A stretch of 64,000 bases of DNA from Hyphomonadaceae bacterium (lineage in GTDB: Bacteria; Pseudomonadota; Alphaproteobacteria; Rhizobiales; Hyphomicrobiaceae), in NCBI GenBank assembly GCA_019747815.1, contig JAIEQJ010000001.1, positions 1 through 64,000 of the forward strand, given 5' to 3'. Under the pieces are notes generated by a model, which was given only the letters and a program-made list of their open reading frames with translations, was not told where the DNA came from and made no database searches. This document shows, piece after piece, positions 1-12,997 of this stretch; position 1 is the first letter of the stretch, and every line of letters starts with the position of its first letter. Position numbers and translations under genes: made by a program.

Positions 1-177
1 GATTTGCGCATGCTTCCCTCCGTCAAGGAGGGCAGTCTCTCAACTAATCCTTGGTCCGAAAACCCTGAGGCAGGTCACGCCGGCTGCATACCGCTGAGGC
101 GACACGCGCCGATATGACAACGGTCATTCGTTCCGCTTAAATGTCCGGACCAAGCCTGCATCGAGGAGACGCATGCA

Positions 178-1110
178 ATGGCCAAATCTCGCAAGATCAT
201 CATCACCTGCGCCGTGACGGGCTCGATCCACACGCCGTCGATGTCGCCCAATCTGCCGATCACGGCCGTCGAGATTGCCGATGCCGCCATCGGCGCGGCA
301 GAGGCGGGCGCAGCCGTGGTGCACCTGCACGCGCGCGACCCCAAGGACGGCCGCCCCGACCAGTCGCCGGAGGCGTTCGCGCCGTTCCTCAAGGTCATCA
401 AGCAGCGCGCCAACTGCGTCATCAACATCACCACCGGCGGCGCGCCGACCATGACGGTGGAGGAGCGCGTGAAGCCCGCGGCCACCTTCAAGCCGGAGGT
501 GGCTTCCCTCAACATGGGCACCATGAACTTCGGGCTGTTCCCCATGCTGGCCCGGCAGAAGGAGTTCAAATTCGACTGGGAGAGACCGTATCTGGAAGGC
601 TCGCGCGAGCGCATGTTCAAGAACACGTTCGCCGACATCGAGTACATTCTGACGACATGCGCCAACAACGGCACGCGCTTCGAGATCGAGTGCTACGACA
701 TCGGCCACCTCTACACGCTGCGCCATTTCGCCGACCGGGGCGTCGTCAAGCCGCCGTTCTTCATCCAGTCGGTGTTCGGCATTTTGGGGGGAATCGGCCC
801 GCATCCGGAGGACGTGCTGCACATGAAGCGCACCGCCGACCGGCTGTTCGGCGATCAGTATCATTGGAGCGTGCTGGGGGCCGGGCGCAACCAGATGGCC
901 ATTGCGGCACAGGCGGCAGCCATGGGCGGCAACGTGCGCGTCGGCATGGAGGATTCGCTGTGGCTCGGGCCCGGCCGGCTCGCCAAGAGCAATGCCGAGC
1001 AGGTGGCCAAGGCGCGCCAGATCATCGAGGGGCTGGGGCTCGAGATCGCAAGCAGCGATGAGGCGCGCGAGATCCTCAAACTCAAGGGCGGCGACCAGGT
1101 GGCGTTCTAG
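178..1110 (+). CDS. BKACE-family beta-keto acid cleavage enzyme (DUF849)
   Basis: A 310-residue protein of the 3-keto-5-aminohexanoate cleavage (BKACE, DUF849) family. Known members condense a beta-keto acid with acetyl-CoA and split it into a CoA ester and acetoacetate, using a divalent metal in a TIM barrel. The metal-binding VHLHARDP segment lies near residue 48, and conserved NITTGG, LNMGTMNFG and SVLGAGRNQ blocks follow. Length fits the family. The start is chosen because GAGGAG lies just upstream and an ATG five bases earlier is out of frame. No operon partner is visible, so the substrate is unknown. The family is secure; the exact reaction is inference. Confidence 0.93.
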   Translation: MAKSRKIIITCAVTGSIHTPSMSPNLPITAVEIADAAIGAAEAGAAVVHLHARDPKDGRPDQSPEAFAPFLKVIKQRANCVINITTGGAPTMTVEERVKPAATFKPEVASLNMGTMNFGLFPMLARQKEFKFDWERPYLEGSRERMFKNTFADIEYILTTCANNGTRFEIECYDIGHLYTLRHFADRGVVKPPFFIQSVFGILGGIGPHPEDVLHMKRTADRLFGDQYHWSVLGAGRNQMAIAAQAAAMGGNVRVGMEDSLWLGPGRLAKSNAEQVAKARQIIEGLGLEIASSDEAREILKLKGGDQVAF

Positions 1111-1263
1111 ACGGCACCGCCCCATCCACTGCCATGCCGTCCACCGCCAGGCCGTGCGAGCCGGCGGCCGGTGCTTGCCCGGCCCCGCCCCCGCGTGTCA
1201 GAACTTGGAGGCACGATACTGCGAAGACATTGATCACAACGCATTTTTCAAATGGAGCTGACC

Positions 1264-2106
1264 ATGCGGACATATTTCGTCGGCATTGCTTGTCTCGTGT
1301 CGGCACTTTCGCTCGCGATCCCGGCCCAGGCGCAAAGGGAGCCGAAGGAAAAGGCACCGAAGGAGGCCAAGGAAGCCAAGGAAGCTAAGGAGGCCAAGGA
1401 AGCTAAGGAAGCCAAGGAAGCCAAGGAGGCCAAGGAGCGCGCTGACCGCGAGCGGGCTGATCGGGAGCGGGCGGCGCGGGAGGCCAGGGAGCGCGCCGAC
1501 CGAGAACGTGCAGCCAGGGAAGCCAAGGAGCGTGCAGACCGCGAGCGCGCGGACAGAGAGGCCAGGGAGCGCGCGGATCGCGAGCGCGCCGCCAGGGAAG
1601 CCAAGGAGAAAGCGGATCGCGAGCGCGCCGCCAAGGAGGCCAAGGACAAGGCCGATCGCGAGCGCGCCGCCAAGGAGGCCAAGGACAAGGCCGATCGCGA
1701 GCGCGCCGCCAAGGAGGCCAAGGACAAGGCCGATCGCGAGCGTGCCGCCAAGGAGGCCAAGGAGAAGGCCGACCGCGAAGCCAAGGAGCGGATCGATCGC
1801 GCGGCAAAGGAAGCCAAGGATCGCGCCGCCAGGGAGGCCAAGGAGCGCGAAGACCGCGAGCGCGCGACCAAGGAGCGCGGCGTGATCGGGCGGGTGAAGG
1901 AGGCGCTCAAGCCCTACGCGGAAGTGCTCGAAAACATCGATCGTCCCGGCCAGATCAGCCGGGAAACCCAGGCCAGAATGGCCGAGACCATCAGGGACTA
2001 CATGGAAGGCAGAACCCGCCTGGAAATACCGTTCGATGACCGCAGGACGCTCATCATCGAGAGGCGCGGCGAGCAGGGCACCATCATGTTCGAGTGGCGC
2101 TTCTAG
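1264..2106 (+). CDS. Secreted Lys/Ala/Glu/Arg-rich coiled-coil repeat protein
   Basis: About 280 residues. An N-terminal signal peptide (hydrophobic stretch ending in AQA near residue 23) is followed by about 180 residues of almost pure K, A, E, R and D. This begins as short EAK repeats and becomes 13-residue repeats of the AKEAKDKADRERA type. A non-repetitive C-terminal domain of about 75 residues ends in a short strand-rich tail. The repeat region should form a long charged helix or coiled coil in the periplasm. The ATG at 1264 is preferred over 1252 because GGAG sits five bases before it. No enzyme motif is seen. Function unknown; a structural or envelope-binding role is only a guess. Confidence 0.72.
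   Translation: MRTYFVGIACLVSALSLAIPAQAQREPKEKAPKEAKEAKEAKEAKEAKEAKEAKEAKERADRERADRERAAREARERADRERAAREAKERADRERADREARERADRERAAREAKEKADRERAAKEAKDKADRERAAKEAKDKADRERAAKEAKDKADRERAAKEAKEKADREAKERIDRAAKEAKDRAAREAKEREDRERATKERGVIGRVKEALKPYAEVLENIDRPGQISRETQARMAETIRDYMEGRTRLEIPFDDRRTLIIERRGEQGTIMFEWRF
1627..1743 (+). repeat. Three tandem 39-bp coding repeats
   Basis: Three nearly identical 39-base units, each encoding 13 residues of the AKEAKDKADRERA type, lie head to tail inside the coiled-coil gene. Shorter 9-base EAK-coding repeats lie upstream around 1370-1440. Such in-frame repeats can expand or shrink without breaking the frame. Confidence 0.8.
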
Positions 2107-2135
2107 CGTCTTCCAGGTTGAGACTGAATCGAAGA

Positions 2136-2249
2136 TGTCATCCCGGCCGGAGCGGTGCGGAGAGCCGGGACCCAGAGGCCACAGGCGCGAGGCTGGTGCT
2201 CTGGGCCCCTGGGTCCCGGATCGGCCTGTGGCCCCCGTCCGGGATGACA
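2136..2249. repeat. 114-bp dispersed palindromic element
   Basis: The ends are an 11-base perfect inverted repeat, TGTCATCCCGG at 2136 and CCGGGATGACA ending at 2249. Inside, CCGGGACCCAG pairs with CTGGGTCCCGG, and AGGCCACAGGC matches GGCCTGTGGCC. The order of these inner pairs is not simply nested, so alternative folds are possible. Elements of this kind are scattered in Hyphomicrobiales genomes. It sits between two plus-strand genes and encodes nothing. Confidence 0.7.
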
Positions 2250-2474
2250 CCTAGGCTTCCACGATCGTCGGAAGGACCCTGGCCGGAGCCGCAGCCTTGT
2301 CCTGCGCGGCGCCGCACGGGCGGGCGCAGGACCGACAGCGCTTCACCCCTCGCACGGGGCCCCGAGGGGCGCCAGAATCGCGCATTTTCGGCTGCCGCAA
2401 GGCGACCGCCCCTGTGGCAACCCGGCGGCGGCCACCCTACATAGCCGGTGTGGCGCAGGCTGGATTGCGCCTGC

Positions 2475-2549
2475 TGCTCCTGCGCCAGCTCTCGACGTGC
2501 AACGCACGGCGCCGTGCGAATGACCCGTCCAGTCAAGTTCCAAGGAGCA
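2475..2549 (+). promoter_or_regulatory. Possible RNA thermometer in the hsp20 leader
   Basis: The hsp20 Shine-Dalgarno stretch AGGAGCA (2543-2549) is perfectly complementary to TGCTCCT at 2475-2481 in its own leader. ROSE-type thermometers of rhizobial small heat-shock genes hide the ribosome site in this way. Only the seven-base match is seen; the fold was not calculated. The rest of the leader (2250-2474) shows nothing else. Confidence 0.25.
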
Positions 2550-2554
2550 CCGAC

Positions 2555-3031
2555 ATGACCAACAAATCCTGGCTTTCCACCCCCTGGGGCAACCGCGAGA
2601 TCGAGCCCTTTCGCGGGTTCCGGACGCAGATCGACTCATTGTTTGAGGACTGGTTCGGCCGCAGCATGGGCGGCATGCTGGCGCCGCGCATCGACGTCAG
2701 CGAGACGGACAAGGAGGTTGTGCTGACGGCCGAGCTGCCGGGCGTGGACGAGAAGGACATCGACGTCTCGCTGGTCGGCGACCAGTTGACCATCAAGGGC
2801 GAGAAGAAGTCCGAGCAGGAGGACAAGAAGGACGAGGACGGCCGGGTCTTTCACCGCGTCGAGCGATCCTACGGCGCCTTCCAGCGCACCATGACGGTGC
2901 CCTATGCCGTGGACCCCGAGCAGGTGTCGGCCCAGTTCAAGGATGGCGTGCTCAGGATCACGCTGCCGAAGCCCGCCGATGCGGCCAAACGCACCGCCCC
3001 GCACAAGATCGAGGTGAAGAAGTGGATGTGA
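2555..3031 (+). CDS. Small heat-shock protein, Hsp20/alpha-crystallin family
   Basis: A 158-residue ATP-independent holdase chaperone. The alpha-crystallin domain covers roughly residues 45-150, with the conserved ELPGVDEKDIDVS segment and the late DGVLRITLPK motif (the A-x-x-x-G-x-L-like region of the family). Length is normal. A longer open frame extends upstream to 2297, but AAGGAG at 2542-2547 lies seven bases before the ATG at 2555 and upstream codons look non-coding. It is monocistronic and convergent with the S9 peptidase gene. Heat control may act on the mRNA leader (see the complementarity to the ribosome site). Confidence 0.95.
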   Translation: MTNKSWLSTPWGNREIEPFRGFRTQIDSLFEDWFGRSMGGMLAPRIDVSETDKEVVLTAELPGVDEKDIDVSLVGDQLTIKGEKKSEQEDKKDEDGRVFHRVERSYGAFQRTMTVPYAVDPEQVSAQFKDGVLRITLPKPADAAKRTAPHKIEVKKWM

Positions 3032-3063
3032 GGCGCCACTCTTCCCGTCTCGCGCTGCTCATT

Positions 3064-3098
3064 CATCCCGGAACCTGCGATTGCAGAGTTCCGGGATG
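3064..3098. terminator. Hairpin between convergent genes
   Basis: CATCCCGGAAC (3064-3074) and GTTCCGGGATG (3088-3098) form an 11-bp perfect stem, and CTGC/GCAG extends it around a short loop. It lies between the convergent 3' ends of hsp20 and the S9 peptidase gene. It has no T-tract, so it may act as a bidirectional terminator or mRNA end, or be another small palindromic element. Confidence 0.5.
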
Positions 3099-3114
3099 GC
3101 GCGTATGTGCGGGC

Positions 3115-5037
3115 TCAGCCCAAACGCAGTGCCGTGCACAGGAACGCGAGCTCGGCCTCCAGGACGGCGATGATGGTCTCGGCCTTGCGGAAGCCATGGC
3201 CCTCGCCGGCGAACTCGCGATAGTCGACCTCGATGCCCCGCCGCTTGAGCTTGCTCACGATGCGGCGTGATTGCTCGGGCGGGACGACCTTGTCGTCGAG
3301 ACCCTGAAACAGGATGACCGGCGCTGTGATGCCGTCGATCAGGTTGATCGGAGAGCGTGCGGCGAAAACGTCCTTCCATTGCGACGGCGTCGTGCCGAGC
3401 AGGCGATGCAGATAGCCCTGCTCGAACTTGTGGGTGTGGGCCAGCAGCAAGCCCAGATCGGAAATGCCATAGTGGCTGCTGCCGGCCGCGAAGGTTTGCG
3501 TCGTCGCCAGCGCCATCAGCGCCGTGTAGCCGCCCGCACTGCCGCCGGCGATGGCGATCCGGCTCGGATCGGCAAGCCCCGCCTGCGCCAGGTGGCGCGC
3601 CGCAGCGGCACAATCGGCCACGTCGGCGATGCCCCACTGGCCGTCCAGGCGCGCGCGGTAGGCGCGGCCGTAGCCGGTGCTGCCGGCGTAGTTGACGTCG
3701 AGCACGGCAAAGCCGCGGCTGGTATAGAACTGCACGCGCGGCTTGAAGCTGGCGTCCGTCATGCTGGTGGGCCCGCCGTGGGCCAGCACCAAGGCGGGCG
3801 GGACCGCGCCCTTGGGGCCCCGATGCTGCGGGTTCGTGGGCGGATAGTGGACGGCAAAGACCGTCTGCCGCCGGGTGTTCTTGAACGCAAGCACGTCGCC
3901 GCGACTGATGCAGCCGGGCTCGATCAGATCATGAGGGTGCTCCGCGATGGCCGGTGCGCCGCCAGGCCCGATCGTCATGACCGCCGGCATGGCGACCGGG
4001 GAGCTCACCAGGGCCGCAAAGCCGCTGCCGACGGCCAGGGGATCGTCGATGCGCGCGGCCCGCCCCGGCAACGCCGGATAGGCCGCGGCGCGTCCGCCGA
4101 CGAGCTTGCCGATCTCCACCACCGGCGCGCCGCGCTTCCACGCCACGGCGGCGAAGCGCCCGTCGGGGCTGAGCGCGAAGCAGCGCGCGCCGAAGACCCA
4201 CTGCGGGCGCCACAGCTCCGCGCCGGCAGCGCCGTGCACGCGCATGATCTTGCCACCGGCCCAGCGGTAAAGATGGCCCCAGCCTGTCTTGTCCCAAGTG
4301 AAGTAGAGATGGCCATCGGGGCCCCACTCGGGCTGAAACACCGCGCTGCCGTTGCCGCCCGCAACCCGCTTCGGCCGCCCGAGCGCGCCGTCCTCGTGCA
4401 GCTCCGCAACGTACAGCGTGGCGCTATCCCACGGCATGTCCGGCAGATCCCAGGCGAGAAACGCCAGGTGCTCACCATCGCCCGAGAGGCGGGGGCTGGC
4501 GTAGAAATCGTGCGCTCCGGCCATTTCCGTCACTTGCCCGCGCTGGCCTCCAAGCGCGATGGCGACCAGCGCATTGCGCGGGACCGCTTTGGCCCCGCGG
4601 CTGCCTTTCGCGGGGTGAACCTCCGCCACGGCGATGAGCCGCCCACGCGAGGCATCGTGCGCGAGGTCGGCAAAACGCGTGCCCGGCGCGCGGGTGAGCC
4701 GGCGTGGGGCTTGGGGCGGCGACAGCGCGTAGACCTGCTGGTCCTTGTCGTTGACGAAATAGACGGTTGCATCTGAAACCAAAAACTCACCGCCCCCATA
4801 CTCGTGCACGCGCGAGCGGGCGGAGTACGGCTTGGGCAGCACATCCTCCGGCCGGCCATCGGCCCCCACCCGGACGATCACCTGTCGCCCCTGCTCCTGT
4901 GGCCGCGCCTCCGTCCACCAGATCGACCCTTCTTGGCCGGCCTGCACCATGCCGAAGCGGCGGCTGCCGCGGGCGGCGCGCTCGGCGCTCACCGGCGACG
5001 GCCAGAGTCCGAAGGGAAGGGGGCGCTTGGCGGGCAT
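3115..5037 (-). CDS. S9-family prolyl oligopeptidase-like serine peptidase
   Basis: A 640-residue cytoplasmic peptidase. An N-terminal beta-propeller (about residues 1-390) carries WD/PD40-like strands, and a C-terminal alpha/beta-hydrolase domain follows. The catalytic triad is visible: Ser in GGSAGG (about 500), Asp in QGLDDKVVP (about 581) and His in GEGHGF (about 614). It probably trims peptides or acyl-peptides (dipeptidyl peptidase/acylaminoacyl peptidase group). The open frame continues upstream to 5160, but the ATG at 5037 begins the conserved part (MPAKRPLPFG). No signal peptide is seen. It stands alone, convergent with hsp20. Confidence 0.92.
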   Translation of the reverse strand: MPAKRPLPFGLWPSPVSAERAARGSRRFGMVQAGQEGSIWWTEARPQEQGRQVIVRVGADGRPEDVLPKPYSARSRVHEYGGGEFLVSDATVYFVNDKDQQVYALSPPQAPRRLTRAPGTRFADLAHDASRGRLIAVAEVHPAKGSRGAKAVPRNALVAIALGGQRGQVTEMAGAHDFYASPRLSGDGEHLAFLAWDLPDMPWDSATLYVAELHEDGALGRPKRVAGGNGSAVFQPEWGPDGHLYFTWDKTGWGHLYRWAGGKIMRVHGAAGAELWRPQWVFGARCFALSPDGRFAAVAWKRGAPVVEIGKLVGGRAAAYPALPGRAARIDDPLAVGSGFAALVSSPVAMPAVMTIGPGGAPAIAEHPHDLIEPGCISRGDVLAFKNTRRQTVFAVHYPPTNPQHRGPKGAVPPALVLAHGGPTSMTDASFKPRVQFYTSRGFAVLDVNYAGSTGYGRAYRARLDGQWGIADVADCAAAARHLAQAGLADPSRIAIAGGSAGGYTALMALATTQTFAAGSSHYGISDLGLLLAHTHKFEQGYLHRLLGTTPSQWKDVFAARSPINLIDGITAPVILFQGLDDKVVPPEQSRRIVSKLKRRGIEVDYREFAGEGHGFRKAETIIAVLEAELAFLCTALRLG

Positions 5038-5553
5038 CTCTGTCTCGCATGTGTGTCTGGAAGACTTCCCCGGTGACGGGTGCCGGAAAGCGTGGCATAA
5101 TTTACCTTGCGTGCCACAGGCGCCCCCAAAATCCCGTGCAGGCTGGCTCGCCGATCGCAATACGCCTTTGCAAGACGAATTAGGTCAGCTATGCTGTCCT
5201 TTATTGGGGCTGCTTTGTGCGATGCACCGTGCCGAAAGGCCTTCGTCACGGGATGATTTGGCAACCGGCAGTCCGCTAGACTAGGGGTGAGAGACGCCGC
5301 CGGACCGCGGCCTCCGATGCTGCACTGCGAAGCCTGTCCGAACCGGGAGACGGGGGAGGCGATGCGGCACAACGGGAGGCGGCCCATGGCGCGGCGGCGT
5401 CGAGGCTCCTTGCGCCTTCACCAGCGAGCTGCCCGTCCCCACGTCGAAGGGGTGGGGAGACGCGGGTGCGCGCGGGGGCTCGGGGATGTGGTTGGGCAGG
5501 GGTGTCCGCGCGAGGCGCCCGCTTGGCCCGCTGGGAAGTGTTGGAGAAGACCT
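5038..5553. other. Intergenic region upstream of gltB
   Basis: About 515 bases between the divergent starts of the S9 peptidase and gltB. Open frames cross it but none has coding character. It must hold the promoters of both genes, yet no convincing -35/-10 pair or operator could be picked by eye. GGAGAAGA at 5543-5550 is the gltB ribosome site. Confidence 0.5.
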
Positions 5554-10266
<4,713 letters not shown>

Positions 10267-10496
10267 CCCGGGGCTCGGCGCGTGGTTCACACCGCGCGCC
10301 CTGCGCGCGAGCGGAAAGCCACGTGCCATGAGGATTTACGGCGACCTGGGCGTCGCGTGCGAGGTAGCGGATGATGACCAGGACGCCCGAGTTCCTGGCC
10401 CGCTTTCCTGCCGTGGAATTCGAGGCCTGGATCAGGCGGTGCGAGAAAGAACTGAGCCTGGAGCCGGCAACCCGATGAGCAAGCGAGCGCAGCGCG

Positions 10497-10910
10497 TCAG
10501 TCGCCATCGGCGCGATAGGGATTGCGAACGGTGAGCCCGTCGATGACCAGACCGTCGTGCATGTCCTCGGAGTACAGCGTCTTGCAGCCTGCCAACTGCG
10601 CGGCCGCGACGATGGTGCCGTCGTATACGCTCAGTTGGTATCGTTCAGCGAGGTCCAACCCCCGCTCGTGCGTTTCGAGTGTCAAGTGCATGATCTCCAA
10701 CGTCGCGCGAAAAGTATCGAGAAATTCGCGCGTCTCCGGCCAGCTCAGCCGCACCTTGCGCAAAGCGACGTTGGCAAATTCGTTCAAGACCTGCACGCTG
10801 ATCGTACCGCCCTCCGCGAGGAGAGCCTCGGTTTGCTCCGCCTTTCCCGAGTCTGTGTCGGTCAGATATATGAGAATGTTCGAGTCGAAGAAGGGCTCGC
10901 TAGCGCTCAT
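10497..10910 (-). CDS. vapC: VapC-type PIN-domain toxin
   Basis: A 137-residue PIN-domain ribonuclease, the toxin of a type II toxin-antitoxin pair. The first catalytic Asp is in FFDSNILIY (residue 9). Further acidic residues follow in the NEFANV segment and in the YDGTIVAAA and YSEDMHDG motifs near residues 97 and 115, as in active VapC enzymes. Such toxins cut tRNA or rRNA when freed from the antitoxin. Its ATG lies inside the end of the antitoxin gene (11-base overlap), so translation is coupled. The module points opposite to gltB and gltD and separates them. Confidence 0.9.
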   Translation of the reverse strand: MSASEPFFDSNILIYLTDTDSGKAEQTEALLAEGGTISVQVLNEFANVALRKVRLSWPETREFLDTFRATLEIMHLTLETHERGLDLAERYQLSVYDGTIVAAAQLAGCKTLYSEDMHDGLVIDGLTVRNPYRADGD

Positions 10911-11130
10911 TGGCTTCGAGCCGGTCGAACTTGAAGTCCTTGGGCAGTCGCCCACGGTACTTGCGAAGCCTAGCAAGAAGCGCTCGCCGGTCGGGCACCT
11001 TCTCGACCTGGATCTCCTTCGAACCGAGCGCGTGAATGGTGATGTGGTCACCCTCCTTGAGCCCGAGCACCTCCACCACCGCTGCAGGCAGCCGGACGGC
11101 GAGGCTGTTTCCCCACTTGGCGACTTGCAT
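10900..11130 (-). CDS. vapB: AbrB/MazE-type antitoxin of VapBC
   Basis: A 76-residue antitoxin. The N-terminal swapped-hairpin AbrB domain (VAKWGNSLAVRLPAAVVE, then LKEGDHITI) binds DNA. The C-terminal tail, rich in Arg, Lys and Leu, should wrap the VapC toxin. The ATG at 11130 is chosen over the one at 11151 because AGAGG lies six bases upstream and the AbrB domain starts there. The 10-base inverted repeat just upstream is a likely autoregulatory operator bound by VapBC. Confidence 0.9.
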   Translation of the reverse strand: MQVAKWGNSLAVRLPAAVVEVLGLKEGDHITIHALGSKEIQVEKVPDRRALLARLRKYRGRLPKDFKFDRLEANER

Positions 11131-11142
11131 GACAAACCTCTG

Positions 11143-11167
11143 GATATACATTCCGATAATGTATATC
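11143..11167 (-). promoter_or_regulatory. vapBC operator palindrome
   Basis: GATATACATT (11143-11152) and AATGTATATC (11158-11167) form a perfect 10-base inverted repeat with a 5-base centre, ending 13 bases before the vapB ATG. It is AT-rich in a GC-rich neighbourhood. Size and position fit the autoregulatory site of VapB-type antitoxins. Binding by this VapB is inferred. Confidence 0.72.
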
Positions 11168-11229
11168 TAGGCGCTGCATCCCGAGGCGTCAACGGCCGGC
11201 ACAACACATTGGCACTGCAGTAGGCAACG

Positions 11230-12666
11230 ATGGGCAAGATCACAGGCTTCATGGAGTTCGACCGCAAGGACCGGCACTACCGGCCCGCGAAGGAGCGCGT
11301 GAGGCATTGGCGGGAATTCGTCGAGCCGCTGTCCAAGGAGGAGGTGACCAAGCAGGCGGCACGCTGCATGGACTGCGGCATCCCCTATTGTCACAACGGC
11401 TGCCCGGTGAACAACCAGATCCCGGACTGGAACGATCTCGTCTACCGCGACCAGTGGAAGACGGCAGCGCTCAACCTGCACTCCACCAACAACTTCCCCG
11501 AGGTGACGGGCCGCGTGTGCCCGGCGCCGTGCGAGGCCGCCTGCACCCTCAACATCGACGACAACCCGGTCACCATCAAGACCATCGAGTGCGCCATCGC
11601 CGACAAGGCCTTTGCCGAAGGCTGGGTGGCGCCGGAGCCGGCGGAGCGCAAGACGGGCAAGACGGTGGCGATCGTCGGCTCGGGGCCTGCCGGCCTGGCG
11701 GCGGCGCAGCAGCTGGCGCGCGCGGGACACGAGGTGCACGTCTATGAGAGGAATGCGCGGCCGGGCGGGCTGCTCACCTACGGCATTCCCGACTTCAAGA
11801 TGGAGAAGGCGATCGTCGAGCGGCGCATCAAGCAGATGGAGGCGGAGGGCGTCGTCTTTCATTGCAACGTGCATGTGGGCGAGACCGTGTCGGCCTGGGC
11901 GCTGGCCGACACGCACGATGCGCTGCTGCTGGCCGGCGGCTCCGAGGAGCCCTTCGACTTCTTCGCCACCTCGCCGGGCCGGCAGCTCGACGGCATCCAC
12001 TACGCCATGACCTTCCTGCCGCAGCAGAACCGGCGCGTCTCGGGCGAGCCGCAGCGCGACGAGCCGCAGATCACCGCCAAGGACAAGCATGTCATCGTCA
12101 TCGGCGGCGGCGACACGGGCAGCGACTGCATCGGCACCTCGTTCCGCCAGGGCGCCAAGTCGGTGACGCAGCTCGAGATCATGCCGATGCCGCCGGAGCA
12201 GGAGAACAAGGGCCTGTCATGGCCGCACTGGCCCCTGAAGCTGCGCGTCTCCTCCAGCCAGGCCGAAGGCGCCAAGGTCGAGTACTCGATCTCGACCACG
12301 GGCTTTGCCGGCAAGAACGGCAAGGTCGAGAAGCTCCTCTACACGCGTGTCGACAGCGCGCTGAAGCCCGTGCCGGGCAGCGAGGGCGAGCTGCCGGCCG
12401 ACCTCGTGCTGTTCGCCATGGGCTTCTCGGGGCCGGTGGAGGGCGACGTCGTCAAGGAGCTGGGCCTCGCCGTGGTGCCGCGCGGCCGCTTCAAGGGCCT
12501 CGACGCCAACGAGAAGGATTATCGCCTCAAGGCGCACAAGAAGGTGTTCGCCGCCGGCGACATCCGCCGCGGCCAGAGCCTCGTGGTGTGGGCGATCCGC
12601 GAAGGCCGGCAGGCCGCGCATGCGATCGACCGCTTCCTGATGGCCCGCAGCGACCTGCCACGCTGA
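11230..12666 (+). CDS. gltD: Glutamate synthase (NADPH) small subunit
   Basis: A 478-residue flavoprotein that passes electrons from NADPH to GltB. The N-terminal domain has the two cysteine groups for low-potential [4Fe-4S] clusters: [15 protein letters not shown] near residue 46 and CPAPCEAAC near residue 97. An FAD-binding [10 protein letters not shown] fold lies near residue 155 and an NADPH-binding GGGDTGSDC motif near residue 295. Length is normal. It normally follows gltB directly. Here about 960 bases with a reversed VapBC module lie between, so it may need its own promoter. Only a weak ribosome site (AGGCAACG) precedes the ATG. Confidence 0.97.
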   Translation: MGKITGFMEFDRKDRHYRPAKERVRHWREFVEPLSKEEVTKQAARCMDCGIPYCHNGCPVNNQIPDWNDLVYRDQWKTAALNLHSTNNFPEVTGRVCPAPCEAACTLNIDDNPVTIKTIECAIADKAFAEGWVAPEPAERKTGKTVAIVGSGPAGLAAAQQLARAGHEVHVYERNARPGGLLTYGIPDFKMEKAIVERRIKQMEAEGVVFHCNVHVGETVSAWALADTHDALLLAGGSEEPFDFFATSPGRQLDGIHYAMTFLPQQNRRVSGEPQRDEPQITAKDKHVIVIGGGDTGSDCIGTSFRQGAKSVTQLEIMPMPPEQENKGLSWPHWPLKLRVSSSQAEGAKVEYSISTTGFAGKNGKVEKLLYTRVDSALKPVPGSEGELPADLVLFAMGFSGPVEGDVVKELGLAVVPRGRFKGLDANEKDYRLKAHKKVFAAGDIRRGQSLVVWAIREGRQAAHAIDRFLMARSDLPR

Positions 12667-12997
12667 TCGCCCGGCGGCGCGGCGCATCCGACTTATCCCC
12701 GGGGGGTGCGGGATGTGGCAGGGTGGGCGGGCCTCGGGTCACGAGGGGTTGCTGCCGCGCGGTGCGCCCCCTCAGCCTCGATCCGGGGGCCGCAGTCCGC
12801 AAGCCTCCACGGGCGTGGCCGCCAGACCAGCGGATCGCCGTGAAGGGGCCCGGATGCCGGCGAGCCTGGGCGTTCCCTGCCCATCACGCGAACTCAAGGT
12901 CAAACGGGCTCGGGACGCCCGGCTCCGTCTTTCCCAACCTCGAGCGGGCCGCCGCTGCGGGGCTGGACGTGCGCGGCATCCCCGGCCGGCCGGCTGA
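12667..12997. other. Non-coding gap between gltD and the cyclodeaminase gene
   Basis: About 330 GC-rich bases between the convergent ends of two genes. No open frame with coding character, strong hairpin with T-tract or known repeat is seen. Confidence 0.5.

Noticed and set aside
1360-1890. Possible CRISPR array or satellite repeat
   Set aside because: The 9- and 39-base repeats are in frame and have no unique spacers; they encode the charged helix.
3271-4776. 501-codon open frame opposite the S9 peptidase gene
   Set aside because: No motif, Arg/Gly-rich; the peptidase with full catalytic triad is the real gene.
10371-10478. 35-codon ORF after gltB
   Set aside because: No clear ribosome site and no recognised family; a remnant is possible but unsupported.
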